DNA of 64,000 nucleotides from Austropuccinia psidii. Lineage: Eukaryota; Basidiomycota; Pucciniomycetes; Pucciniales; Sphaerophragmiaceae. Positions 48,004-58,687 of the stretch are shown piece by piece. The stretch covers positions 21,292,975-21,356,974 of the forward strand of contig JALGQZ010000011.1 in the NCBI GenBank assembly GCA_023105745.1, read 5' to 3'. Made by a program: the position numbers and the translations under genes. The stretch's first letter is position 1; each line of letters opens with the position of its first letter. A model generated the notes under the pieces. It was not told the DNA's origin, did not search any database, and was given only the letters and a program-made list of their open reading frames with translations.

Positions 48004-48429
48004 AAATTTAAAAAAAATAATCTCATTATTTCCACTTTTTATCATTTGTAATACTTTCTTTTAAATAAAGTATTTGTATTCAATTATTGTTATGTTCAAT
48101 TTCTATTACATTCTTTGTTCATGTAAATATTATTTATTTCCTCCTTAGAGAAAATCCCTGATTGTGTGAGAATTATTTTTGTAAGTGCCCCACCAAAGGT
48201 TTGAGTGAGTATTTGTTTGCATGAACCTCTTTTGCCAAAAATGCGCCAATAGTCACCATTACCGTCTCCTATATTTTCTCCTTCCATGGCTTAGAGCCAT
48301 ATCAATTCTTAACTGTAAGAAAGCGGGAGGTTCCCGCATGTGAGCAATCCACTCCAGATTCGTGAGACATTGCCTTTCCTATGGTCACAAGCTATCAAGC
48401 TTAGTCATGTATTGAATTGTTTAAATTGT
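48004..48429. other. AT-rich 3' flank of the Zn2Cys6 gene
   Basis: No gene seen. A frame at 48096-48287 (minus) is not convincing. Confidence 0.5.
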
Positions 48430-48998
48430 CAGGAACCTTCACAAGAATAAGGATTGGCATGTGAAGTGTTGTGAGCCTCCACAGGCGTAAGGATTGGTGT
48501 GTGAATTGTTGGGAGCCTGCACAGGCGTAAGGATTGGCATGTGAATTTTCGGGATCCTGCACAGGCGTAAGAAATTTTCAGCATTGTGGGGAACCTTCAA
48601 AAGCGTAATGATTGGCCGGTGAATCGTCAGGAGCCTGCGCAGGCGCAAGAAATCATCAGCATTGTTGGCAACCTTCACAAGCGTAAGGATTGGCGTGTGA
48701 ATTGTTGGAAGGCTGTACAGGCGTAAGGAATTTTTAGCATTTTTGGGAGCCTTCACAAGCGTAAGGATTGGCGTGTGAATTGTCGGGAGCCTGCACAGGC
48801 GTAAGGATTGGCATGTGAATTGTTGGGAGCATGCACAGGCGTAAGGATTGGCGTGTGAATTTTTGGGATCCTGCACAGGCGTAGGAAATTTTCAGCACTG
48901 TGGGGAACCTTCACAAGCATAAGGATTGGCGGATGAATTGTCAGGAGCCTGCACAGGCATAATAAATTGTCAGAATTGTTGGCAACCTTTACAAGCGT
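48430..48998 (+). repeat. Minisatellite, ~40-bp unit, left part
   Basis: Roughly fourteen imperfect units of the form GGGAGCCTGCACAGGCGTAA + GGATTGGCRTGTGAATTGTC, with variants in which GGATTGG.. is replaced by GAAATTTTCAGCATTGTGG. The half-unit CCTGCACAGG is itself nearly palindromic. It continues at 50861 after an insertion. Confidence 0.93.
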
Positions 48999-50864
48999 TG
49001 TGGAACTCCTTTTAGTGTGGGATTGGATAAGGCAGTCCTTGAGGGGGAAATCACAGGTAAACAGTTTTGAATTGCTGAAATAATCCTGTAACCAAGGGTG
49101 CTAATGGTGTTTTATCTGCCCCTCTGAATATACTAAACAATCTCCCTACAGAGCTCACAAATCAATATTTAAGATTGTGGCTTTACAACTAGAGAAGACT
49201 TTTCAGAAGTCTCTATCAGACCTATTCAATAATCAGATAAGTAACTTATAAGTTAAAACAGTATAAAATATAATTTTCAAATAATGATATAACATAATTT
49301 TAAGGGTAAGACCTTAATAGTATAAGAGGTTGATGTAATATAATAGTAATAATATATATTTTAAGGGGGTAAGTTCAATTTGATATTATATATGCTATAA
49401 TACTTAATGGTTTGAGAGGGTAATTGTTAATAGAATATAATAATAAGACCTTTAATAATTTATTGGTAAGATATTGTTCAATATAGAGGATGTTTGTTAA
49501 ATATATAGATGATATAATATAATATAAGGGTAGTTTTTTTTTATATATAATAATATATAGTTGTAGGGTTGGTTTTTTAATATAAAGATATAATAAGACT
49601 ATTTTTCTCTTTATAATGTAAAGTTTATGATGATAAACTCAATATTATGAGTATTATTGATAGTATTATAATTATAAGACTAATAATTTAAACATAGGGT
49701 GGATTAATAATATTAAGTAGACCTTCTGTTAACTACTATTAATTAGAAATCACTATGAATTAAACTTGTAAGTCTATAATACTTTTAATAAAATAACTAG
49801 ATTATCCTACTATTAAGGGATGAATAGTTATTCTCCTTCTTGGTATATAACTAATTGGATTCATGGGGAAAAGAGGAAAGAAATTAGGGAGAGAGGACCT
49901 TTATTTATATTCTTTGGGCTCTCCATAGAGGCACTCAAAAACAAGGGACTTAGAATTTTTCCACTTCTTTTGGCTGGGATAATTTCTTTATAGTGGTGAG
50001 ATATAATTTGTTTGGTTTTTTGCACCAATTTATGTATGATTATGTAATCTGAGATGTTTTAGCTGGTGAGGAATTTTGAGATGGTGTCATTTGATCAAGA
50101 TATTGCACCATATGTTTGGTATATTGCACCATTTCTGAAGCTTCTTTTATATTTTAATTAAACTTTAAAATTATTATGCACAGCCTTGAGGTAATTGAGC
50201 TGGTGAGTAATTTTGAGATGGTGTCATTTGATTAAGATATTGCACCATATGTTTGGTTTGTTGTTTGAACTTTAGGTTGAGAATGCTGTGTATTGTGGGG
50301 ATTCTGTTTGTCCTGTATGAGATTTAATTTTTCTTTATCTAACTTAATTCTGTTTCTAATTTCTATTTACTGGCTTATCAGGTGGCTGTGCTTGTATTTC
50401 CACAGATATGCTGTGTAATTTAAGGTTTTTTGATGGATTTTCCTTGCATAAATTAATTGATTTTATTCTTTCTGTCTTGTGACTGTTGATTAATACAGTT
50501 TTAATTTATTCCTTATTGAACTGTCCTCAGTTTAATAACTGCATTGCTGAGTAATCCAATGGTTGAGCAGAGCTTGGGTAACTTGAGTGTTACATTACCC
50601 CTTACACTGGTAACTTTAACATTCTTGCTAGTTTGTCTTTTTGTTTTCCTTTTTTTATTGTTATTCTTGTAATCAAATGGTCCATTCTTCCAGGATTTGA
50701 TTATGGGATTGTACATTTTTATGAATTTAAATCCATTTTATTGCTGAATTCCTCTATTATAGTTGATTAATTATTGATTTTTCTTTGTTATTTCTTCAAA
50801 TTATAGTCCTATAAATGAAATTCCACTTGAAACTGGGCCATTAAGGTATGGAATACCACAGCGT
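48995..50864. mobile_element. LTR-like insertion (48999-50860), TSD GCGT
   Basis: A 1862-bp, very AT-rich insert with ends TGTGGAACTCC .. ATACCACA (TGTGG/CCACA inverted ends) that splits the minisatellite. GCGT occurs on both sides (48995-48998 and 50861-50864), and rejoining gives the intact unit CAAGCGTAAGG. TG..CA ends and size suggest a solo LTR with a 4-bp TSD. It contains a repeated block, GGTGAGKAATTTTGAGATGG + TGTCATTTGATYAAGATATT, at about 50066 and 50200. No coding region is supported. Confidence 0.8.
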
Positions 50865-51150
50865 AAGGATTGGCGTGTGAACCGTCGGAAGCCTGTACAG
50901 GCGTAAGGAATTTTTAGCATTTTTAGGAGCCTTTACAAGCGTAGGGATTGGTGTGTGAATTGTTGGGAGCCTGCACAGGCATAGGGATTGGCGTGTGAGC
51001 TGTTGGGAACCTGCACAGGCGTAAGGATTTGCGTGTGAAGCGTCGGAAGCCCGCATAGGCGTAAGGAACTTTTAGCATTTTTGGAACCTGCACAAGCATA
51101 AGGATTCGCATGTGAAGCATCAGCATCCTGGACAAGAGCAACAAACCAGG
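50861..51150 (+). repeat. Minisatellite, ~40-bp unit, right part
   Basis: About seven more units of the same array (GCGTAAGGATTGGCGTGTGA .., CCTGCACAGGCGTAAGG). Phase is continuous with 48998 once the insert is removed. Confidence 0.92.
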
Positions 51151-51304
51151 ACATATGTACAATGGCATGCCACCATACATAATCCACTTCACCCCTTTTT
51201 CATGTGAGACACCCCATCTACCGCACTTGAAACCATCCAATCCTGGTGTATATTGTCCTCTGCCTTACCCCACCATTTTTTACCCAACACACATGCAAAT
51301 ATCC

Positions 51305-52690
51305 TCATTCTTTTAATTGGAATGAGATTGTATTACCGTCCCTGATTTGATAGCCCGCTCTCTCGCCAATTTCATAATAGCCATGGCTTTTTTGCCACAT
51401 TGTTTTTGCTAACTTGCTTAAGCATTGTGCGGACATACCCACTAGTGTCGTGCTTTTGTTGTCCTGTGTTGGATCAGTATAATAAACAAATGTACTACTG
51501 GCCCACACTACCTGAATTAGCCCATGACAATTGGATAGATCAATCCAAAAATGCTCATTTGGGAAAATCAATTTTCCCCCTGTAAACTGCTTGGCTGCAT
51601 CTCTTTGAATTTGGCCAGTCCGCTTATCAGCTTTAAACCACCATCCTGAAGCATACAGCAATGCATCCTCATAAAGATGAGGTGAGTTTGTGAATCCATT
51701 CATGGTGAAAGTGAGTGCAGAAGCAAACTTGCATGAACCCAGATTTGCGGGAATATTGCCTTCATAGTTGACTTAATCAAAAGACGGAACCCCCAATGAG
51801 TTGTAGCAATTTTGAATCTTCTCAAATAAATTATCCCCAACATATTGTAAGGATTGACCTAGAATGCAACCCACTGAGCTAAGATTGGCACCTTGGTTCC
51901 GCCATTTATTCATCTTTTGCTTTTTCAATTTTCCCAACACTTCCATACAGACCAAATTGTCCATTCTTTGTGCTGCATTTGTGTCACCCAATTGCAAACA
52001 TAAATCCCTCCAGTAATGCTCCATTTGTTGCAATCGGGTCGGTGAATCTCTTCTTGGGAAATAAGAATTGTGATAATTCATCCCATTGATTGACCTCAAC
52101 TTCACTCATTGTTGTGAATGGTCGGAATTTGACAAGCGCAATGAGTAATCCGGTTGAAGAGAAAATTGCCACATGGCCAAAGTGAATGCGTTTGATTTGA
52201 TTGACATCCACAACCCTCCAAATTTCACTTGGGGTGATATTTGCTGATACTGGCATTGATATTTGTGCTGTTGGGTGAGAGGAGGAAAACAACCTATTCA
52301 TTCGGGTTGTTTTGCACTCATTTGTCTTTTGGGATCTCCCACTATTCCCAAGTGGTTGAGGGATCACTATGTGTTGAAGAAGACAAGATATCAGATACTG
52401 CTTCCCACCATTTGAAGCTAGGGAGTTTTGAGTCCAGAATGGTGCCCAATGCCCAAGGAGCTATATTTGGCACACATCCTTTGACTTCCCTGTTGGAGCC
52501 CACATGACATTGGCACAATCTGAACCGACTCAAGCCAATGTTCTTCCGTGGGGCCCAATGAGGGTGCCACATAAATGTGGAAGCATATATATACACTGAG
52601 ATTAAGCGAGCAACTCACAATTTCCTTCCTCAGCCCAACACTTTCCCGCGAGTTGCCTTTTACGCTCTTTTCCTTTTTTGTGAATGGCAT
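51305..52690 (-). pseudogene. JBP/TET-like 2OG-Fe(II) oxygenase, catalytic residues lost
   Basis: Enzymes of this family oxidise methyl groups on DNA bases (5-methylcytosine or thymine) in the nucleus, using Fe(II), 2-oxoglutarate and O2. Exon 1 starts at the ATG 52690 (MPFTKKEKSVKGNSRESVG) and ends at a GTGAGT donor (52618). Then come HFGHVAIFSSTGLLIALVKFRPF (about 52150-52200) and EGFMFAIG, followed by VGCILGQSLQYVGDNLFEKIQ (about 51830-51890) and the core TFTMNGFTNSPHLYED..ASGWWF..GGKLIFPNEHFWIDL..VVWASSTFVYYTDP..LVGMSAQ. Family members have H-x-D in the SPH.. loop and a second His before the ..T of the VYYT segment; here the Asp is Tyr (51671-51673) and the distal His is Tyr (51482-51484). 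A W-to-stop change (51984), a stop at 51773 and a frameshift near 52.0 kb confirm decay. Assignment rests on remembered rust homologues, not on a search. Confidence 0.7.
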
Positions 52691-53265
52691 GCGTAGCGGG
52701 AAATGAAATGAAACCAAATGATTACTGATTTATTAATATCACCTAAATTGGATTGTGCTTGATGAATCTTTTTTAATTGCGGCTAAAAAGAAAGATCACA
52801 CCTGACCCTTGCGAATTCGCAATCTCAAATACCTGAACCTTAAAATTGCAGTGGATAGTGCATTATTCAATTTGACATATTGATGTTCCCATAAAATCAC
52901 TTTCCAATCCAACCATGTGGAATATTGCAAGCACAGGAAAATGCAATATGCACCCTGCTGCAGATCCCTAGTTATACTAGTTCCTTGAAAGACACAGGAA
53001 CATTTGGCCTATTATGGGCTGGCGGGAAGTGATAAACGCAACCTCCCGCAATGCCTCCATGTGTGCTACTTGCAGGCACAACTGCCTGACTCAGCTTGCG
53101 CCTTGTCAGAGTCTTTTCAATGGTGTACGGAGGCATGCCGCCGTACAATTACTATTGGTACTCAAACTGTGGAATCCGGGAAGTAGTAGGATAGGAAGTC
53201 ATGATTATTAAATTCATAAATGACTTTGCAAAAATCAATTACAATCTATCTAGTACAAAGCTAAT
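52691..53265. promoter_or_regulatory. Intergenic region upstream of the oxygenase gene
   Basis: 575 bp without a supported gene. It should hold the promoter of the oxygenase and the 3' end of the next gene. Plus-strand frames at 53004-53211 are not convincing. Confidence 0.4.
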
Positions 53266-56200
53266 CTAAAACAGGTCAATCCTGGATGTGAGTTTAGCTG
53301 ACCTGGGTACAGTCAAGGTGACCTCATCACTTGAACCAAGACCCCACTTCGCCACCCAGGAATCACCAAAGTCTAATACTAAGCATTGTGCAAATTCAAA
53401 TCTAAGAGGTACAGTGGGGTTGAAAGACTCTGATGAGAAGAAACGTCTATTCAGTAAATTACATATATACTTATTAGTACGTAGCCAAACTGGCTCCACT
53501 ATATTTTGACCCTCTGAAAGTTTTTCGGAAATGTCAATTAGTGATAAAGCCCCTTTAACTGAGCTTGTTCTCCAGTCATCTGAGCATACCATCAAACCGC
53601 AAATCCCCGCCGCACAGAATGCCGCTAATATACCATAGCCAATTTGATTTATTCTGAGATTCTTGTGACACGTCAAAAGATCTTTGATGGCCCCATTTTT
53701 TTTGAGTTCGTGAGTTTGCCTTTGATGCCATTAACTTGGACCTTTGTATTTGCACATACCATGTTGTACGCAATCATCAAATGGATAACTGTATTCATTA
53801 AATCCTCCAGGTTCTTGCACGGCTTTGTGGATATCTCATTGTCAGCCCCGCCACCTTCAATGCTGAGCTGGGTTGCACATTGCTTTGATTTACTCAAGCA
53901 GGAGGCAAGGTATTCAACTGCTCCCTGTTTGAGTCCAAGCGGATCGGTCAAATTTGATGTTGGTGCAACATATGGTTTGGGTGCAATCACATTGTATGGG
54001 ACTAAACTAATGGATTCAAACATAACATTTGCCCAAAAATGCTTAACTGGATTGGCGGGGTAAAGAAGCCTCTGAACCATTTTGAAGAAGGAGTGTTCAG
54101 ATTTTGGGAGATTCTCTGGAGGTTTAGCTGATTCCTTCATCAATTTGAGATTCCGAATGTTGTGATAAAAAAATTCTTCTGCTTCTGCTGGCATGAAAAA
54201 ACCTAACCCTGTATATTGCAATTTATATCACCAGTCAACAGCCAATAATCATGTATCATGTACAAAGATAAAACTCACCTGCCATCTCAAGGTTCTCCAG
54301 CCAAGCCAACAGTTTAAGCTCTCGGTTACTGATCACCTTAATACCAATGGTCAGGAATAAAATGAGCATCCTTTGTTGGTAAATTGTCCCATCAATTTTT
54401 GTAAATACTATTGATATTATCAAGCCCCCTTTTCCATGATTGTTGAGTAATATTGGAATGATAATTCAAAATGCCTGCACACTCTTCCATGCGGGATAAA
54501 AATATTCCTTGAAAATTAGCAGACAATGACAATGCGGGCTCAGGGTCAGGAATTATATCAGTCATATCTCGTCCCATTGTATCATGTCTAATTGTCTCCC
54601 TTTCTGGAAAGGCTTGAATATTCTGAGGAGAGGCAGGAGGGGTTTCATAATGGATTGTTTCATTGGGTATCGGGGGGCTTTCAGTATGTGGAGCTTTGTC
54701 ATGGATTGTTTCATTGAGTATGGGGGGGTTCAGTATGCGGAGGTTCATTATGAATATGGTCCACTTCAACATTGATCATTCCATCACCTTGATCCCAAGA
54801 ATCCTTTGCGGCTTCAAATGTACGGTGTTTTTTGTTTGTTTTTTTGGTCGCGTGTATATTTGGTCTTTTTCCTAATCCTTTGCCTGGAAATCCAATTACG
54901 AGTCAAGATCCTTCAGGTAGAGATTCTCCCACCTCCACACCTGCCCATATATTTTGTAAGGTGTGGATATGAAACTTTGATTGAAAATCAAGTACTTTTC
55001 CTGTCCTCAAAATTTGTATAAGGTAAAACACAATTAAAAATAGTATGAACTATTATTTTTAAGAGAAAACACGCCAATTTTATTGTTTATAACTTTATTA
55101 GTATAAAACAATAATATTATAAAAATTTATTGTTTTACCAACAATAAAAATTTATCCAAAAAATACTCTACAAGAGATATTTTAAGGCTACAAAAGAAAT
55201 TTCTTCAAGAGCAATTTCAATTGGAATTGATTGAGCAAAGAACTGCAAGCAATTAATTAAAGAACAAAGTCTTTAAAAAGAATATTAAAGAGAAAACACA
55301 CCCAAAAGTGACCAGAGTGAATTTGGAAACAAAGTGACAAAGTTTACAGTGATGAAACATGCTTTAATTCACTTTTTGGGTGGTTCAGGGGTAAAAATGA
55401 TTATAAGAGTTACAAACAATGATTATAATGATTTTTTCACGTGGTTAAAAGGATTAAATGATTTAAAAATGGTGGTTGGAATCTTTGTTTGATTGATTTA
55501 ACAGTGTTTAAACTAATTAATAAAAGGAAAAGATTCTAACATGAAGAGAAAAGTGGGGCAAAGAAGACATTCTTTTATAGCCATCAATTCTCTTACTCCA
55601 AGAGTAAAATTTACTCTTGTCAGTCGTGAAAAACAGTCTGACAACTGAAAAGCCAATTATGGCATCATTGAACCCTGGTTTAGACCAAAAAGGGCTGGTT
55701 TAAGCTATTTTTAGCCATTTTTAGCCATTTTAGACCCTTAAATCAGCCATTACTATAGCAATACCAGGCCTAGAGCCTTCAAAACACGTAAGAATGTGTG
55801 TCAGGCGCGTAGAAACCAGTTAAAACTGTTTTTACTATGATTGTTTTATCTTAAGGGTAGTTTTACCCTCTTGGCAACAGCTAAAACTACCCCAGTTGGT
55901 ATCAAAACCTCATCATCAATTGAGTCCACAGACCCTGTAACTCAATTCCAGGCCAAAAGTGATGAACTTTTGCGTGAATTTTGACATCCCACGTCTGTCA
56001 GCAAGGATTTTGGGGGTCTAGCTCCCCCTTAGAGCTGGAGTTCCTTTTCCCCCCCAATTTATTTTCCTTTAATTCCTCATCATGTATTATACTTATAATT
56101 TACATATGTAATTCAATACAATTGTACAGTACAATACAGTAATAATTGACACCTCATATGTAAATCAAAGCTCACTTATGTAATAAACATGCACATTTTG

Positions 56201-57325
56201 ACATTTCAATTGAATTCAATTGAAAATACTTCAATTCCTCATAGCTTCTAAACTAAACACAACACCTCAATTTTAACACAAAAATTGATGGTTAACACCA
56301 CATGTGGTGTGAATTAAATTAAGGTTTTGAGGATTTTCAACTATTGTATTGAAAATACTAAAAACTTAATTTAAGCTTATTTAGAGTTGAGTTACAAGAA
56401 TTTCACTCAGAGGTGACCCCACCTGATTTTTTATGAGGAATCCAATGGTGAAATAATTTTTATGAATTTATTTATTGGATAAAAAGTTATAATAATCTTT
56501 ATTTAACTTTTTTCCAAATTTATTTGTTTTTTCACAATTTTGTTAAAATTTTATTTTTACTTAATTTTTTCAAGTATAAATGTAATTTTATACTTACAAC
56601 ATTTAATGTATTTTTATTTTTAAATTGTAATTAATTTTTTATTTTTAATATGATTTTATATTTATATTTTGATTTTTATTTTAATAATATAAATAAATTT
56701 ATTTTATTTATATTAATATGTTATTTTTGTATTTGTGGTCTTTTGGGTATATGAAATTACCTCTAAGGCTCACATATTGTAAGCAGCTATTTTTATCAAT
56801 TTTGTTTTGAATCAGTAATGGACTTGCGGTTCAAATCCATTTTGAGCCGGCTCATGGCTTCAGCAATCTTTTGATGCACATAATCAGGAATTTTACTATC
56901 ATTTTGAATTTTATCGAGCCTTGGGATAGTTTGAGCAATGTTGGAGGAAAATTGTTCCTTAGATATAATTTCCACCTCCCCACTGAAAATGACATCATCT
57001 TGCCCATCATCTTCTGTTGGTGCACAAGGTTCAACAGTCTTTTCCTTCTCATAACTTTTAAAATTCAGTTTCTGAGAGCTTGGAGGCTGACCTGAAATAA
57101 AGGCTATGACACAATATCAGGTTTTGAGAGATTTGAAATATTCAAGATGGATGCATACTCACATTCTGGAAGAACTGGTTGATCTTGATTATCTTCATGT
57201 GACTTGCTCTCTACTTCAATGCCTAATTCACGACTACTGGCCATATCAGAGATTTCACTTCTGCTCTCTGGGGCTGAAGTTGATTGTTCATTAAATTCGG
57301 TGTAATTTCACGGGGTTTGGGCCAT
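53266..57325 (-). pseudogene. Unrecognised multi-exon gene, interrupted by a family C LTR
   Basis: I do not recognise the product. The start at 57325 (MAQTP, then an in-frame TGA) opens an acidic Ser/Glu-rich exon (SRELGIEVESKSHEDNQDQP). A 71-bp intron at 57092-57162 keeps phase into EKEKTVEPCAPTEDDGQDDV, KEQFSSNIAQTIPRLDKIQN and YVHQKIAEAMSRLKMDL. A family C LTR (54955-56774) then interrupts it. Beyond it are SPPIPNETIHYETPPASPQN and ISNRELKLLAWLENLEMAG, a clean 70-bp intron (54209-54278), then FFMPAEAEEFFYHNIRNLKL, LYPANPVKHFWANVMFESIS and, one frame away, YGILAAFCAAGICGLMVCSDDW, ending at 53266. The hydrophobic, Ala/Gly/Cys-rich stretch could be buried or membrane-associated. I treat it as one gene because order, strand and style continue; two genes are possible. 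Confidence 0.55.
54950..56779 (-). mobile_element. Family C LTR (54955-56774), TSD TATTT/TATTG
   Basis: 1820 bp, TGTAAGGTGTGGATATGA .. AAGGCTCACA, the reverse complement of the copy at 11517-13320 and colinear with 60707-62519. Flanks TATTT (54950-54954) and TATTG (56775-56779) match at four of five bases. No internal region is attached, so it is a solo LTR. Confidence 0.88.
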
Positions 57326-57660
57326 AGCGGAGGTAGTTTATTAAGCAAATAGATGGTGACGAGTTGATTGATAAATTTTTTGAAAAATTTTGAATAAAAA
57401 GATCAAAATTGAAGAAAAAAGGTGGAAGTAAAATAAGTATAAAATAATTGATTCTTTTTGAGTGAATATTGGAGTGAGTAAGAAGTTAAATATCAATTTA
57501 AATAAGATTAAGAGTTATTGAATATTCTAGAAAAAATACATTTTAGAACCACAAGCTGACCAAAAGAAACCTGTGCATCAACAGACTTGGAATTGAAATT
57601 GTATTGCATTTGCAAAAGATGATTTGTCGGGAAAATCAAGCAGGTGATGTGTTGCAAATT

Positions 57661-57807
57661 ATTTCATATCATTCAAATGAAATCACTTCCCTGTGAGACA
57701 TTGAATAAAGTTTACTAGTGCAAAACCTACTAAAGTCAACTTTTGAACTATTCAACACTCATGAGGTAAGGACTAAGCGAAGTGTTCCATTTGAATGATA
57801 TGAAATA
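57661..57807. repeat. Hairpin-forming inverted repeat
   Basis: ATTTCATATCATTCAAATG at 57661-57679 is perfectly repeated in inverted orientation at 57789-57807, with weaker complementarity beyond it (AAATCACTTCC against GAAGTGTTCC). The loop is about 110 bp. It may be the remnant of a small foldback element. Confidence 0.75.
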
Positions 57808-58029
57808 AAATGGTTTTGTCGGGGAAACAGGAGACACAATTCTTGTCTTAAATAGTCCACTTATTAGGTTTTGATTTGTGAGTCTCATAATTTAAACCCC
57901 AACCACAACATTGTGAATATACTGACCAACTTCCCCTGAGGTCCTGTTAGCAGAGAATGCCACTCAGCATATCTCGGCGATTGCTTTCATTGTGTACGCC
58001 AACAAGCCCCCATACACTATGGATGTAAT

Positions 58030-58295
58030 ACGGAAGCGTAAGGATAAGTGGTGTTGGGAGCATGTCGGGAGGGCACTCCGCAAACGTAAGGATGGTAAGC
58101 AGTGTTGGGAGCATGTAGGGAGGGCACTACACAAGCATAAGGATAAGTGGTGTTGGGAGCATGTTGGGAGGGCACTACACAAGCATAAGGATAAGTGGTG
58201 TTGGGAGAATGTTGGGAGGGTACTCCGCAAGAATAAGGATGGTAAGCAGTGTGGGGAGCATGTCGGGAGGGCACTACACAAGTGTAAGGATGGCT
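58030..58295 (+). repeat. Minisatellite, ~48-51-bp unit, near the right end
   Basis: About five units of GTGTTGGGAGCATGTCGGGA + GGGCACTACACAAGCATAAG + GATAAGTG, alternating with a GATGGTAAGCA variant. The core ACAAGCRTAAGGAT is shared with the 40-bp minisatellite at 48.4 and 50.9 kb. Confidence 0.9.
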
Positions 58296-58641
58296 AGCGG
58301 TGTTGGAGGCATTTCAGCAGGGCACCACGTGTTGGTGAGGGTGGGGGTGTGAAAGCGTAAGGAGTGGTGAGGACGGAGATGGGGGGGCAGTGTAGGAGTC
58401 TCATCTGGAGGGCGGTGCGGGCGTCGGGGCGGATTAGGTGGGGATGCGGAAGCCAATGAGGTGAAATTACCCAAACATTGCAAATAGTGTTGAAATGGGT
58501 TTGGGCTTTGAGTGACATTCTCATGTGACACATGTGACAATTGAAGTTGTCTTGAAGCTGACGTGACGTGACCCACTAAATCCTGTGACTATAAAGTGAC
58601 ACTCATGCAACTATTGCAAGATTTTATACTGACCGCGGTGC

Positions 58642-58687
58642 GACATGAAGTCAATCGCCAACCATTGATGCAAGATTTTCCCTTGTG
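58642..58687 (-). repeat. Right terminal inverted repeat of the giant transposon
   Basis: Reverse complement starts CACAAGGGAAAATCTTGCAT and ends CTTCATGTC; 38 of 46 bases match the left repeat. The flanking base triplet is AAA at 58688-58690. Confidence 0.93.

Larger units (their letters stand above)
57326..58641. other. Right subterminal region of the giant transposon
   Basis: No supported gene. It holds a 19-bp perfect inverted repeat (57661-57679 and 57789-57807), a minisatellite (about 58030-58295), and TGACGTGACGTGACCC near 58560, which mirrors the ACGTCA repeats next to the left end. AAATCCTGTGAC near 58578 recurs at the left end. Confidence 0.6.

Noticed and set aside
48439..48876. 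145-codon minus-strand frame with repeated Pro/His/Thr and Leu/Arg/Leu motifs
   Set aside because: It lies wholly in the 40-bp minisatellite; the unit is not a multiple of three, so similar peptides appear in every frame. Not a gene. The same applies to 50841-51240.
48430..51150. CRISPR-like alternation of repeats and spacers
   Set aside because: Units are tandem and imperfect with no unique spacers, and the context is a eukaryotic transposon: a minisatellite.
57964..58297. Open frames on both strands with repeated CSALPTCSPHC or CWEHVGRALRK motifs
   Set aside because: Translation of the 48-51-bp minisatellite; 48 is divisible by three, so frames stay open by chance.
18286..58687. Interpretation as a Starship-type giant element
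   Set aside because: No tyrosine-recombinase (DUF3435) captain gene is seen; CAC inverted repeats, a 3-bp TSD and a CACTA-like transposase fit a cut-and-paste DNA transposon.
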